NCBI GenBank assembly: GCA_030704615.1
Contig: CM060734.1
Location: forward strand, 60,466,042-60,530,041
Source: Takakia lepidozioides
Lineage: Eukaryota > Streptophyta > Takakiopsida > Takakiales > Takakiaceae
DNA length: 64,000 bases
Direction: 5' to 3'
Below, one piece after another: positions 40,954 through 54,173 of this stretch (positions are counted from its first letter, which is position 1; the number at the start of each line of letters is the position of its first letter). The translations under genes were made by a program, and so were the position numbers. Below the pieces are notes generated by a model. The model was not told where the DNA came from, did not search any database, and was given only the letters and a program-made list of their open reading frames with translations.

Positions 40954-42160
40954 CACTACAGGTACTTCAAACAAAAATAAAATAAAAATAAAATAGCGAC
41001 GTCGCGGCGTCGCTAAAGCCCCTTTTTGGGGCGGGGACGTAGAAGTCCCAGATTGTGACACCCGAGCGTTGTCGCAGCAGCGTCATTAGAATATCGTCGC
41101 TAATTAGCGACGTTAGGTGACGCCGGCGCGACTTCTGGCGCCGGCGCGACTTGCGACCCCCGGACGTCGCAATTTTTTTTTTGTTTCCTTATCTGCGATG
41201 CTGCATTAGCGACGTTCGGGGGTCGCAAAGTGGGATTTGAGTTTAGGGGGGTACATTTGAATTTAAATGGAAAAATGTGAATTTTAAAATTTGAATTTGA
41301 ATTTCAAAAACTTGTTGACCATTGACTCCGGTTCGTCCAATGGCAGTATGTTCATGGCTCTACATATATTAGGCAATATATACTTGAATCTAGGACCTCC
41401 ACATTATATCATTTCTAAGACACTACAGACTAACCAACACCCCTACGATACATCTATGTATCACAAAAGCAGTCGAAATATATATATATACATATCAAAG
41501 ATTTCTTTCAAGTTCCTTCTAAGGGGGTCCCTCTTGTGACGTCGAGGAGTTACAACCTCCGCAGCCTTAGTGCCTAGCCCCAGCCCCAGCGTCGTCGCCG
41601 TTGTTGCAGCCCCAGCACTAGGCGCCTCAAGCGACGTCCTTGTGATGCCCTAAGCTAGCTACGACACCGTTGCGACCCCCTGTGGCGACACCGTTACGAC
41701 CCCTTGGCGTCACATGTTGGGTTGGCGTCCCCAGCGACGCTTTTGTGACGTTGGGGGGCTGCAAGCCCACAAAAAAAAAAAAAAAAACCCTATGTGGCGA
41801 CGCCGTTGCGACCCCCCCGGCGTCGGAGCGTGCTGGGGCGCCCCCAGCGACGTTTTTGCGACGCCAGGGGTCGCAACGCCCAAAAAAAAATTGGCGTTGC
41901 GACCACTCGGCATCGCAAGAAAAAAAAACACCCATCGCAACCCCCCGCGACGACGCACCACCGTCGCATGTCCCGACGCCATTGGGGGGCCCCTTTCCCC
42001 CTTCATGCCACCTTGCGACGGCTGTGCGTCACATCGGGCGATTATGATGTCGGGGCGTCGCAAAAAGGGGCCGCGGAGGTGGCATCGCAGGCCAAGTGTG
42101 GAAGCGCGGCTGGCGTCGCTATTACCTCCCCCCCCCCCCCCCCCCCCATTTGCAGTAGTG
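40954..42160. mobile_element. CACTA-like non-autonomous element, 1,207 bases
   Basis: The left end CACTACAGGT and right end (complement) CACTACTGCA begin with the CACTA-type hexamer. Both are flanked by TAG (40951-40953 and 42161-42163), the 3-base duplication expected for CACTA elements. Subterminal regions are packed with GCGAC/GTCGC motifs in opposite orientations on the two sides (40997-41230 and 41625-42120), as in CACTA subterminal repeats. There is a poly-C run near the right end. No transposase is encoded. Confidence 0.8.
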
Positions 42161-42985
42161 TAGATTAACACATATTAGCACTTAATGTTAGTTGTAAACA
42201 CTAATTCCCTGCCCCTGCCCGTTTTTCCTCACCATTTCTCCTAGGTAGCTTGTCTCCTTCCTCCATGCCATGGCCGAAGCAAAAGGTCGTGTGTTGATTA
42301 ACAGGATTGATGACTTTGCCTGAAACACATAATGCATGCAAGACAAGTTGTTGAGGAGGAACTGGCCCGTGGAGAATGTGGGAGCGATTCTAGAGAGTCT
42401 AGAGCTGTGTCGGGTGTTTGTTGAAGAGGCGGTTGCCTGCAAGTAAAGTCGAGGGTAGCTTCTGACATTGCTATGCCAATCTACCACGTACGCAGCACAA
42501 AATCCGAGGGATTCGAGTGCAGTGCAATAAGTCCATGTTGGGTTGTGTCCTCTTACCTTGGTTTCACTATTAAATACTCAAGAATCCAAGTGGGTTCCAT
42601 GCTCTGGTGAGCAGTGTGGTGGTAAGGTGATGGCATTGCAGGTGGCGAAGTTCTGGTTTGATTCTTTGATGGGAGGCTCTTGTAGTGTAACCCCGGTCTC
42701 TCAAGTAACCATGGTTAGTCTGGGTTATTAGTGTAATCCCGTTCTCTCATGTAATCCTGATTAGTCCATTTTATACTTGGCCAAATATGGACTTAGTCAA
42801 ATTTCGAGACCAAGTGTGAGTTACACCGAGTGGAGTTACACTGCATTCTGTGTAACCCCGAGTGGAGTTATACACCTCGTCATGTAACCCAATGTAACCC
42901 CAAGTGGAGTTTATACTCCTTCAGTTCCATGTCACTCTCAAGAGAGGGTGGGGAAGATTTGACATCATTATTTTGCAAGAAATTT

Positions 42986-44985
42986 CTTTATATAGACAAC
43001 GGAATCTTTCAAGATAGGCATTTGGACCGCATCTGCCCCTCAGTATTGACTACAAATCCATGTGGTGACTTTGGGTCCCTCATTGGCTCATCTTACAACT
43101 CAATCATGATCCAAAGCTGGTCAAGGAAAAACTATACAAACAATGAACACTTCCAAAAATGTCATTATTAAAGACCTAGCTGATATTATATTGTAAATGG
43201 AGCGTTCTTACCATGGGCTCATTCAGTTTCGCTTTCATTGCTCTTTTGACTAAACTAGAAATAAAAACTTTCTGTATATTCCTATAAGTTGGCAGTCTCG
43301 CTGCAATTCTCGACGGGTACAAATGGGTGGGTACAACTCATGTAAAACCATGAAAACTGCCAGTACATAAATTTGACATTACTTCGAACTCATTCACATA
43401 ATGATCAGCTCTAGGATTCAATGAATTGAAAAAAAAAATCTTTCAACATCCTTGAAGTGAATCCGTATAATCGCCTACTACCTCACCTACATGGTAATCT
43501 CCAATTATACATGACTATGAATGTCTCTTACTGCACTAGGATCTTGGCCAGCATAGATTATACTAATCTCACACCCCTCGAGCAGAAAGAGAATGCTTGT
43601 ATATCAGCTAAACTCTCAATGAGGTTGTACATGAAGACGAAAGTAACAGCTCACTATTGGGAAAGTACTCAGCACTTCGACAGTGGTTTGCAATAGGTAC
43701 TAGAGCTGATGCAAATCCATGTATGCTCTTTCTAGCCATGCATCCAACTGATGTGCGCATCCACCAAAATGTTCGTTGTATTCTACCATGTTGTGTTCTA
43801 TGCATTCATTTCTCTATACTGGTATGCCCAGCCCCTGCTGGATTCCTTCAAGCTTCAACGATAGCAAAGATGGAGACCCTGAAGCATGGTGATCTTTCCT
43901 AGCTCAAACCACTGTCGCTTTCTAGTGAGACTAGACCATTGGCAGTCGGAAATCTATATATTACTAAGAGTGTAGTCTCAGGTGCAAGAATATCTATAAG
44001 AACAAGTTGATCGTTTGAAAAAGCACTCCAAGAACATTTCGAAGATCTTCACTTTGGTGATCACACAATCCATTTTGAGAAATAATTGGGCTATGAAAGC
44101 TATGAAAACTCCTTTAAAAGTATCAACCTTTGGGAATGTCTTCCATGCGGAGCTTGGCAGAGAGACAACATTGTTATCCCTTCTCAAACCTCAAAAAAGA
44201 TAAAAGAAACACGTAGTAGAGAGAAATCATTGCACTGGATACAACATGTGGTCATTGTGGTCATTGTGGGCAATCCACATGGTCAATGTGTCAATGGATT
44301 GACCATGCACATTCAACCTTTCAATGTGCATATTTTATTTTCTTGCCTCGTGAAAGTTTAGGCTTCTTCTGTCAACATAGAAGATGACTCTATCATGAGG
44401 TTGAGGGAGGGGAAAGATGTGACTACAGCCAGGCCAAGCTTAATCTCAGTTTTCTTAACTGACTTTTATTTTTGAAAGGGGGCAATCCCTTGGAGAGAGC
44501 ATGGGTGAGATGATGCCAATGGGAGTTGATATAAATAAGAGTCTCTTCCCCTTGCACTGTTAAAGAGGAGGGTTGTAAATTGAAGTCTAGTCTGATCTGT
44601 TTCAACCGGACACAATACCTATGCCACAAGAATGTAAGCATGACCCAACCCACGCTCACACACAAAAAGACATACATGAGGATGCATTAAACATAGAATT
44701 CTAACCATACTTGATGTACACAACCTCTTCCCAAATTCGTGTGTTGCATAGCAGCTATTAACTCTAAATACAGCTCTATTGTGTCAAGCCAAAAAAAACT
44801 ATGGACAGGTATCTTTCTTGTGATTTGAGAGCTTAGGAAGTAAGCAGCATAGCCAGCAGACTAAGAAAAAAATATGGAAGACAAATATGGACCTAGACAT
44901 GTATATGGTCGAGTGGTATTGTACGGGTAAAGAATATGACAACACCTCGCGTAGAGATTGGGAGGGAAAATAGGGGATAGTCAGC
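42986..44985. other. Single-copy spacer before duplication copy 2
   Basis: Open frames such as that at 43457-43696 show no domain I recognise and no splice pattern. The GGTCATTGT/CAATGG short repeats at 44250-44330 are minor. No gene is supported. Confidence 0.4.
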
Positions 44986-45253
44986 AAATGATACAAAACT
45001 ATCTTTACCTACAGGGTGGTGTAAATGATGGTAGAATCAAAAGCAAACAGAAGCCATAGCTGCCAACTACAACACATGTAACACATTGTTGTCATTTGAC
45101 TGCACAGTTGTAGAGTAGGCAAAGGTTACCCTTGGCAAAACACAACTCATCCAGCATTATGTTGGTGTAGGCAATGTAAAATCCCTCTCAAGAGCTCAGT
45201 TCGCCAACTTTCAAAATCTCGAGGCAGACCTTCCTCAAGGCTGAGCCCTGGGT

Positions 45254-48200
45254 TTAATTGCTGGGTAGCTCTGGATGCAGTTTGTCATGTACCACAAAAT
45301 TGTGGACCCGGTTGCCGATCTCCATGTAGCAGGAACCTGGTTGCTTTCGGACACCTCTGATTTTCATCATTGTTCTTACCTTTGCAGTATCATCCCACTT
45401 GCCATCTGCGGCATAGATATTTGATAGCAGCACATTAGTAGTAGCATCATGTCGATCCCGTCTTAGAATAAATTTTGCCGCTCGTTCTGCCACCTCCACA
45501 TTGCCATGAATTCTGCAGGCACCAAGCAAGGCTTTCCACACCACCACATTTGGTTGGACTGGCATTTCGTTATTGAAGTCCTTAGCCTCAGATTTAGGGG
45601 TTTTCATCGATTTCCAAACTTCGTGCTCATACTTTTGCCCACTACATCGGTGTAACAATAACTTGATTGTTACCAGAATGCTCTCATGTTCCATAGAATA
45701 TAGCCAGTGATGAACAATCTGACTGCTAAGTAATACCAATGTCTTTAGCAACATGGGCCGCAAGGCTACAAAAAACAATGTCTTTGAGTATGTTGCTTTC
45801 TCCTTTAGCAACATTAGCACCTCTCCTTGAAGATGAGTTTGATCTCTCATTCTTGCTGTTTTTGGGGGGCAACATTAGACCAGTGTCTGCACTGCTGAGT
45901 ATTAATTATAAAGTTATGCCTAGATTATTCTCCACTATTCCACCCACAACATGATCGTGCTCTAGGGAGAAATGAAGGCATGTTGTCTCAAGGCCGTACA
46001 CCAACTCGGCTTGAGTACACCACAGTCAATCCTCGTCCAGCAATGGTTGTTTGCAGACGTTTGTAAAAATAAGGACCTGAAGATTCATGGAACATCAATA
46101 CAGCTCCATAGGTATATCGACGTACAAAACCTCTATTTCTCTTGTTGCAACATGCATCTCACAGCTCACTTGAACCCTAATAGGCAAACCATACATTTAC
46201 TATTGTACCTCATGTGGCACGAACACGAGGGTGTCCTCAGGTTTGAGTAGTGTATTAAGCTCATCTTTGACAGGTCCAATCAGTTCTCGGTATAACTTCT
46301 CGAGCACTGTCCTCATAGCCTTCTCATCCTGCGAGTTGGAAACAATTAGGGTAGGATATATAGCATTGTTTGACTTTGACCATCAGGCCAAGAATATCTT
46401 TGACAATACTGAACAGTTCAGAAACAATGAGGAAGAACTAGCCATCTCTGACATCAAGCTCTTGATTAACTTTAAATAAAAGTTACATCATCAATAATCT
46501 GGTGTCTTTTTCGCCTCTCCTGGGCTTCGACAGCCAGTCTTTGAATCTTTGCAACCAGACCAGGGATCCAAGGATTGTAGTACTTCATCCTGGTTCCATA
46601 GGGATTTATTGCAAAAAGAAGCTTGTGCACTGCTGCCGCTTCCAATGTTTCAGCCCTGCACAGCCAATAAGGTCCACCATGCAGCCGAAGTGCTCCACTA
46701 TAAAATTGAGGCCATGATCTCGACTCAGAGAATCGAAGTAGTGTCTGCCTTCATCCACTAGGCCCCCATGGCTACATGCTTGTAGAACACTTAAAAAGAT
46801 GATACCATTTAGCTTGAAGCCTTCCTTTTGCATACCTTCAAATAGTTGTGCAGGGCTTCCCTACGACAACCATGTTGGGCATATCCTGCAATCATTGTAC
46901 TCCATGAAACCACATTTCGTTTAGCCATTTTGTCAAACACTCCCTTTGCATCCTTGACACTCCCGCATTTAGCATACATGTCCATAAGGACAGTGTCCAG
47001 AATGACACCTGGTACAATTCCAACATTCATGATGTCAGCATGGACTTCTTTGCCCTTTCCGAGAGCTGCCAGGCAGGCACAAACATTGCAAGAAAAAACA
47101 AGTGTGACATGGTCAGGCTTCGCCCCTTCCCAAATCATTTGCTCATAGGTCCCCAAAGTCTCCTCCAGCACCCATGCTGGGCATATCATGTGATCATCGC
47201 ATTCCAGGACACCAAATTTTGTTCAGCCATAGTGTCATTTGAACACTCCTTTTGCATCTTCGATGCTCCCACATTTCACATACATGGCCACAAGGGTACT
47301 GTTCAGAATGGTATCTGATACAATTCCAGTTCTCAAGATGTCAGCATGGACCTCTTTGCCTTTTTCCAGGGCTACCAAGCTCGCACACACATTGCAAATG
47401 CAACCAAACGTGACTTGGTTGGGCTTCACCCCTTCCCGCATCATCTGCTTATAGGTCTCCAAAGCCTCCATCCCAAACCCAGGTTGGACATATCCTGCGA
47501 TCATCACACTAAATGACACCACATTTTGTTCAGCCATTTTGTCAAAAACTCCCTTTGCATCTTTGATGCTCCCACATTTGGCATACATGTCTACCAGGGC
47601 AGTATCCAGAATGACACCTGGTAGAATTCCAGCTTTCATGATGTCAGCATGGACCTATTTGCCTTTTTCAGGTTGCCAGGCTCGCACACGCATCGCGAAT
47701 GCAATGAACGTGACCTGGTTGGGCTTCACTCCTTCCCGCATCATTTGCTCATAGGTCTCCAAAGCCTCCATCCCACACTCATGCTGCGCATATCCTGCAA
47801 TCCTAGCACTCCATGACACACATTTTGTTCACTGTTGAACACTCCCTTTGCATCTTGGATGCTCCCACATTTAGCATACATGTTCATCAGTGGCAGTGTT
47901 CAGAACGACATCTGGTACATTCCAGCTTTGATGATGTCACCATGGACCTCTTTGCCCTTTTCGGGGGCTGCAAAGCTTGCACATGCATTGCAAATGCAAA
48001 CGAACGTGATATGGTTGGGCTCTCACCCCTTCCTGCATCATTTGCTCATAAGTCTCCAACGCATTCCTACCACACCCATGCTCGGTAAATCCTGCAATCA
48101 TTAAATTCCACGTGATCAAACCTCGTTCAAGCATTTCCTTGAACACTTGGTGTGCATCCATGATGCTCCCACACTAAACATACATGTTGACCACGGTGTT

Positions 48201-48289
48201 GTGTATAAAAAACATTGGGTTTGAATCCACTTTGGATAATGTGAGCGTGCACCTACTTTCCAGCTTCCAGGCCTTTCATCTTGGTGCAC
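45254..48289 (-). pseudogene. PPR pseudogene, copy 2
   Basis: Counterpart of 269-3297 with the same main frameshifts and the same foreign insert (about 45591-46655, with the CHAT-like exon near 46203-46375). A few differences exist, for example TIAGYAQHG where copy 1 has TIVGYAQHG. The shared damage shows that it was already a pseudogene before the duplication. Confidence 0.85.
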
Positions 48290-48627
48290 TTATACAAGCA
48301 AACCAAGTTCACTCAAACTCCTTCACATCCTACATGAAGAAAACGCACCTTGTCGACGTCCCACAATTGTGAAGGATCTTGTAAACATGCGAAGGGCCGC
48401 ATTCGAATCGTCAGCTCCGCCATGTGCGTGCGGACAGCTGCGAAAAGCACGCAAATATCACCCTATGGCCATATATGAGTATGTGTGACATCATGGTATG
48501 TGAGGCCGGCCGTCATCACGGATGATTGCAACACATGAATAAACCGATACGGCTGGGGGCTGGGCGGGCCCGGGGGGGAGGGGCGCTGGGGGGTGGAGGG
48601 CGGGACGGGGTGGCGCGGGCGGGGGTG

Positions 48628-51148
48628 ATGGGGGGAGGGGGTCCCGGGCCGCGGCGACCGCGAGCCGCGCAGGAGCCGGCGAAGTGGGTGCGTCTGGGGG
48701 CGTGGGGGGTGCCACGCAGGCAGGACCTGCTCTCAGCGTATCAGGTATGCCAAATTTCTAATTTCGCTTATCATTTGGGCCCTGAGTTGTGGGGCATTGA
48801 GTGCTTTCTGTCAGTAAAATGTCTGCTCTGATTCAGTAAAACTATGACTCTCCCTCCCTGGTCGTTTTCAGAGACCACTCTACAATCTCCAGACTGCAAA
48901 CATAAGCTGGGTTAGCATCTGTGTAGGTCTGGACATGTTCGTTGTTCCTCATCGTGTGGAGCCCAATGGAGCCCAAAAACTTTCATGAATGTTGTTGAAA
49001 GCTCACGAGCACCCCTCAGTAAAGGACCTGTCAAAATGTTGATGCCGTTGGATTTTCGAGCACAAACCTCCACCTTGGAGCACGGAGCAGAGCTGGCGTA
49101 AGTTTTTTAAAGATCCTTCACGATGGTGGGACAACCGCAATCGCAAGGTGTGGCTTTTTCTTAATGTACGATGTGAAGAAGTTTGTCCATCCTGCAAATG
49201 TGGGCTCTTGCTGTTAGTACCATGATTTCGTATTCTTCTTGATGTTCACAAGGTTCTTGGGGAGTCAGCTTGGTCTTAGCAGGCCGTGTTTCAATCTCTG
49301 CCTGCTCAGCTGTACCGTGGTGGTTCTCACAGACCGATCCGACATTACCTGACTACAGACACAAGCAGCGCACACAAGAGGTCCTTTTGGGTTGATGGTC
49401 GGTTGAATCCTCCGTGGGTCATGACACAAGGTCAAGGACAATGTGGTGAAGGCTCATTCTTCTTCAACCTATTTCAGCCTGTTTTTCCCTCTCATATTGA
49501 ATTCTGTAAGTTAGCTCGTGGGGTGGATCTGTGGTGGTTTGGAGTGACTTTGACAAGTTATTGCCGATGTGGCAGCAGGAAAGTATCCAAAAACAGATAA
49601 CAGAGATGAGGAGAAGCTTTGGAATGGACACTTTTCGGACCCCAGACAATGGTGGGACAATGGAGACAAAAAGGTGAATGCCTGTTGGACTACAGAGAGA
49701 AGCAGATGCAATTCAGAATTGGAACTACTGTAATAAGTAGGGTTGGGGTGTTCGCTGGAAGAACTTCAGGCCATCAGTGTCAGCTGCTAGCAGCAAGGCT
49801 GAGGATGTATTCATGATTTGTACACAGGTAGGGATAGCTGAAGGACCAGGGATAGAGGTCCAGATTCATCCAAGAGGGCCGGATTTCAAACACAAGATTA
49901 CTTCTGATTCCCTGTGGATCCATAGCTACAAGAAATCTGCGTGGGTAGATGGTCAACTGGAAACAGCAGCGGCAGCAGAACAATTAATAGAACAAGGCAC
50001 TGCTAATGAAGGCACCTTCTTCAACACATTTCAGCCTGTTTTTCCCTGTTGTCAGAGTCGTCCCTAATTTTTGAAGTTGAATTCTGCAAGTTAGCTCGTT
50101 GGTGGATCTATGGTGGTTTTGGAGTGATTTTGACATGTTACTGCCAATGTGGCAACAGGAAAGTATTGAAAAACAGATAACAGAGACGAGGAGAAGCTCT
50201 GGAATGAATACGTTTCCGACCCCAGTCAATGGTGAAACATCGAGGCAAAAAGGTGAATGCCTGTTGGAAGCAGACGCAAGTCAGCAGAGGAACTAGTGTG
50301 ATAAGCTGAGTTGGGTGTTTCCTAGAACAAATCTAGGCTGTCATTGTCAGCTGCTAGCAGCAAGGCAGATGCATGCATGATTTGTGCAGAGGCATGGATA
50401 GCTGAAGGAGCAGGGATAGTGTGGGTCCAGATTCATCCAAGAGGGCCAAATTTCAAGCACAAGATTACCTATGATTACCTGTGGATCAATAGCTACAAGA
50501 AACCTGCATGGGTAGATGGTCAACTGGAAGCCGCCGCAGCAGCGGCACAATCGATACAATCAGGCACTGCTAATCAAGGTACCTTCTTCAACACATTTCA
50601 CCCTGTTTTTCCCTCTTATCAGAATCGCCCCTAAATTTTCATGTTGAATTCTGCAAGTTAGCTGGTTGAGTGAATCTAGTTTGGAGTGACTTTGACATGA
50701 TACTGCCAATGTGACACAGGAAAGTATCCAAAAACAGGTAACAGAGACGAGGAGAAGCTGTGGAATGAATACTTTTCTGACCCCAGTCAATGGTGGGACA
50801 ACCGAGGCAAAAAGGTGAATGCCTGTTAGATTACAGAGAGTAGCAGACGCAATTCAGCATAGGAACTAGTGTGATAAGCTGAGTTGGGTGTTCCTAGAAC
50901 AAATCTAGGCTGTCATTGTCAGCTGCTAGCAGCAAGGCAAGGATGAATGCATGATTTGTGCAGAGGCATGGACAGCTGAAGGAGCAGGGATAGTGTGGGT
51001 CCAGATTCATCCAAGAGGGCCAGATTTCAAGCACAAGATTACCTATGATTCCCTGTGGATCAATAGCTACAAGAAACCTGCATGGGTAGATGGTCAACTA
51101 AAGGCAGCAGCTGCAGTGGCACAGTTGATAAAATCAGGCACCTCAACC
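48628..51148 (+). pseudogene. OSB-like PDF-motif array, copy 2
   Basis: Counterpart of 3637-6167. The G-rich first exon lost one G, shifting the frame. The last PDF exon lacks the two extra bases of copy 1 and reads through ICAEAWTAEGAGIVWVQI into GPDFKHK. It is thus closer to an intact exon here, and it continues in frame into the PPR start at 51149. Confidence 0.6.
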
Positions 51149-54100
51149 ATGACCACAGCTTCTGCAAGACGATCAAGAGAGGGAGTCCACAATGCCTCTT
51201 CTGGCACTTCTGGGCATGTGAAGATGCTTTGTGAGGTAGGCAGACTGACAGAGGCTCTACAGACTTTAAACCGAGGAAGCATTTCAGCAGACTCAGATAC
51301 GTATGTCCGTCTCTTGCTTAAGTGCATGAAGATGAAAGGTCTGGAAGCTGGAAAGCAGGTGCACACTCACATTATCCAAAGTGGATTCACGCCAAATGTT
51401 TATCTACTCAACACCCTTGTCAACATGTATGTTAAGTGCGGGAGCATCATGGATGCTCACCAAGTGTTCAACAGAATGCCTCAACGATCTTTGATCACGT
51501 GGAATATAATGTTGGCAGGATTTAGCAAGCATGGGTGTGGTAGGAATGCTTTGGAGACCTACGAGCAAATGCTGCGCGAAGGGGTGAAGCCCAACCACAT
51601 CACATTTGTTTGTGTTTGCAATGCATGTGCAAGCCTGGGAGCTCTGGAAAAGGGGAAAGAGGTCCATGCTGACATCATCAAAGCTGGAATTGTACCAGAT
51701 GTCATTCTGAACACTACCCTGGTGGACATGTATGCCAAATGTGGGTGCATTGAGGATGCGAAGGGAGTTTTCAACTCTATGGCTGAACGAGATGTGGTGT
51801 CGTGGAACGCGATGCTTGCAGGGTATGCACAGCAGGGACGTGGTATGGAGGCTTTGGAGACCTATGATCAAATGATGGGGGAAGGGGTGAAGCCCAACCA
51901 CATCACGTTTGTGAGCATTTGTAATGCTTGTGCAAGCCTGGCAGCCCTGGCGCAAAGAGGTGCATGGTGACATCATCAAAGCTGGAATTGTACCAAATGT
52001 CATTCTGAACAAGCTCTGGAAAAGGGCAAAGAGGTCCATGGCGACATCATCAGAGCTGGAATTGTACCAACTGTCATTCTGAACAATACCCTGGTGGACA
52101 TGTATGCAAAATGTGGGTGCATCGAGGATGCAAGGGAGTGTTTGACACTATGGCTGAACGAGATGTGGTGTCGTGGAATGCGATGCTTGCAGGGTATGCA
52201 CAGCAGGGCGTGGTATGGAGGCTTTGGAGACCTATGAGCAATGATGGGGAAGGGGTGAAGCCCGACCACATCACGTTTGTGTGCATTTGCAATGCGTGTG
52301 CAAGCCTGGCAGCTCTGGAAAAGGGCAAAGAGGTCCATGGCGACATTGTCAGAGCTGGAATTGCACCAAATGTCATTCTGAACAATACCCTCGTGGACAT
52401 GTATGCCAAATGTGGGTGCATCGAGGATGCAAAGGGAGTGTTTGACAGTATGGCTGAACGAGATGTGGTGTCGTGGAGCGATGATTGCAGGATATGCACA
52501 GCAAGGGCGCGGGATGGAGGCTTTGGAGGCCTATGAGCAAATGATGCGGGAAGGGGTGAAGCCCGACCCCATCACGTTTGTTTCCGTTTGCCATGCGTGT
52601 GCAAGCCTGGCAGCCCTGGAAAAGGGCAAAGAGGTCCATGGCGACATCGTCAAATCTGGAATTGTACCAATGTCATTCTGAACAATACCCGTGGACATGT
52701 ATGGAAAATGTGGGGTGCGAAGGGAGTGTTCGACAGTATGGCTGAACGAAATGTGAGGCGATGATGCAGGATATGCACAGCAAGGCGCGGGATGGAGGCT
52801 TTGGAGACCTATGAGCAAATGATGCTGTCACGTTTGTTTGCATTTGCAATGCGTGTGCAAGCCTGCAGCCCTGGAAAAGGTGGGGGGGGGGGATGACCCA
52901 TCGAGGATGCGAAGGGAGTGTTCGACAGTATGGCTGAACGAGATGTGGTGTCGTGGAGTGCGATGATTGCAGGATATGCACAGCAAGGGCGCGGGATGGA
53001 GGCTTTGGAGACCTATGAGCAAATGATGTGCGAAGGGGTGAAGCCCAACCACATAACGTTTGTTTGCGTCTGCAATGCGTGTGCAAGCCTGGCAGCCCTG
53101 GAAAAGGGCAAAGAGGTCCATGGTGTCATCGTCAAATCTGGAATTGTACCCGATGTCATTCTGAATACTGCCCTGGTGGACATGTATGCCAAATGTGGGA
53201 GCATTGAGGATGCGAAGGGAGTGTTCAACAATATGGCTGAACGAAACGTGGTGTCATGGAACGCGATGATCGCAGGATATGCCCAGCATGGTTGTCATAG
53301 GGAGGTCCTGCAACTATTTGAAGGAATGCAAAAGAATGGTTTGAAGCCGGACAGTGTCACCTTTATATGTGTTCTCTCTTCATGCAGCCACACTGGCCTA
53401 CTGAATGAAGGAAGACGCTACTTTGATTCCCTGAGTCAAGATCATGGTGTCACTCCGACAGTAAAGCACTTTGGCTGTATGGTGGACCTTCTTGGACGTG
53501 TGGGACAACTGGATGAGGCAGTGGATCTGATTAATAAGATGCCAATGAATCCAGATGTTGTGGTGTGGAAGGCCTTGCTTGGTGCCTGCAGAATCCATGG
53601 CAATGTGGAGATGGCTGAACGTGCGGCAACATCTATCCTCAAGTGGGATGAACAGGATGCCGCGACTTATGTGTTGCTATCAAACATCTATGCTGCAGCT
53701 GGCAGGTGGGATGATACTGCAAAGGTGAGAAGAATGATGAAGGTCAGAGGGGTTAGAAAGGAGCCAGGTCGCCGCTGCTACATTGAGGTTGGCAAGAGGG
53801 TGCACACCTTCGTTGTAGATGACCAGTTGCATCCCAGAATTAAGGAAATCCATGCTGAGCTGAGAAGATTGTCTGGGCCGATGAAGGAGGCGGGGTATGT
53901 GCCTGACACGCGCTTTGTATTGCATGATGTGGGGACGAGGGGAAAAGGAATTTTCTCTTTGCCACCACAGTGAGAAGCTGGCCATTGGTTTTGGGCTGAT
54001 CAGCACGACCCCCTAGGACGCCTCTCCGTCTCATCAAGAATCTTCGGGTGTGTGGTGACTGCCATACCTCCACCAAGTTCATCTCAAAGATTGTTGGCCG

Positions 54101-54173
54101 TGCAATTGTTGTACGGGACGCTAACCGCTTTCACCACTTTGAAGAGGGGGTTTGTTCTTGTGAGGATTACTGG
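51149..54173 (+). pseudogene. PPR-DYW gene, copy 2, degraded
   Basis: It starts like the intact gene (ATG 51149) and is identical through four repeats, then breaks near 51951 (5-base loss). Many 1-10 base losses follow between 52,010 and 52,900, with a poly-G insertion at 52881-52890. The C-terminal half is open at 52918-53973 until a frame change in GATGTGGGGACGAGGGG just before the DYW domain. The final codons still spell CSCEDYW but a GT insertion after TGG alters the end. The density of single-base losses in one block raises the possibility of assembly error. Confidence 0.8.

Larger units (their letters stand above)
40059..42985. mobile_element. Long foldback (inverted-repeat) structure
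   Basis: The left arm (40059-40950) and right arm (about 42570-42985) are reverse complements: GTCAAATCTTCCCCACC at 40069 pairs with GGTGGGGAAGATTTGAC at 42947, and CCACTTGGATTCTTAAGTA at 40927 pairs with sequence near 42575. Internal GTGTAAC/GTTACAC repeats are frequent. The left arm is lengthened by a hAT-like MITE (40098-40372) and a SINE (40425-40580), both absent from the right arm. A CACTA-like element lies between the arms. Confidence 0.75.

Noticed and set aside
41627-42171. Several overlapping 100-150 residue frames on both strands
   Set aside because: Shadows of the GTCGC-rich CACTA subterminal repeats with homopolymer runs; low-complexity peptides.
43457-43902. Protein-coding gene in the spacer before copy 2
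   Set aside because: Short unrelated frames, no domain, no splice pattern and AT-rich composition.
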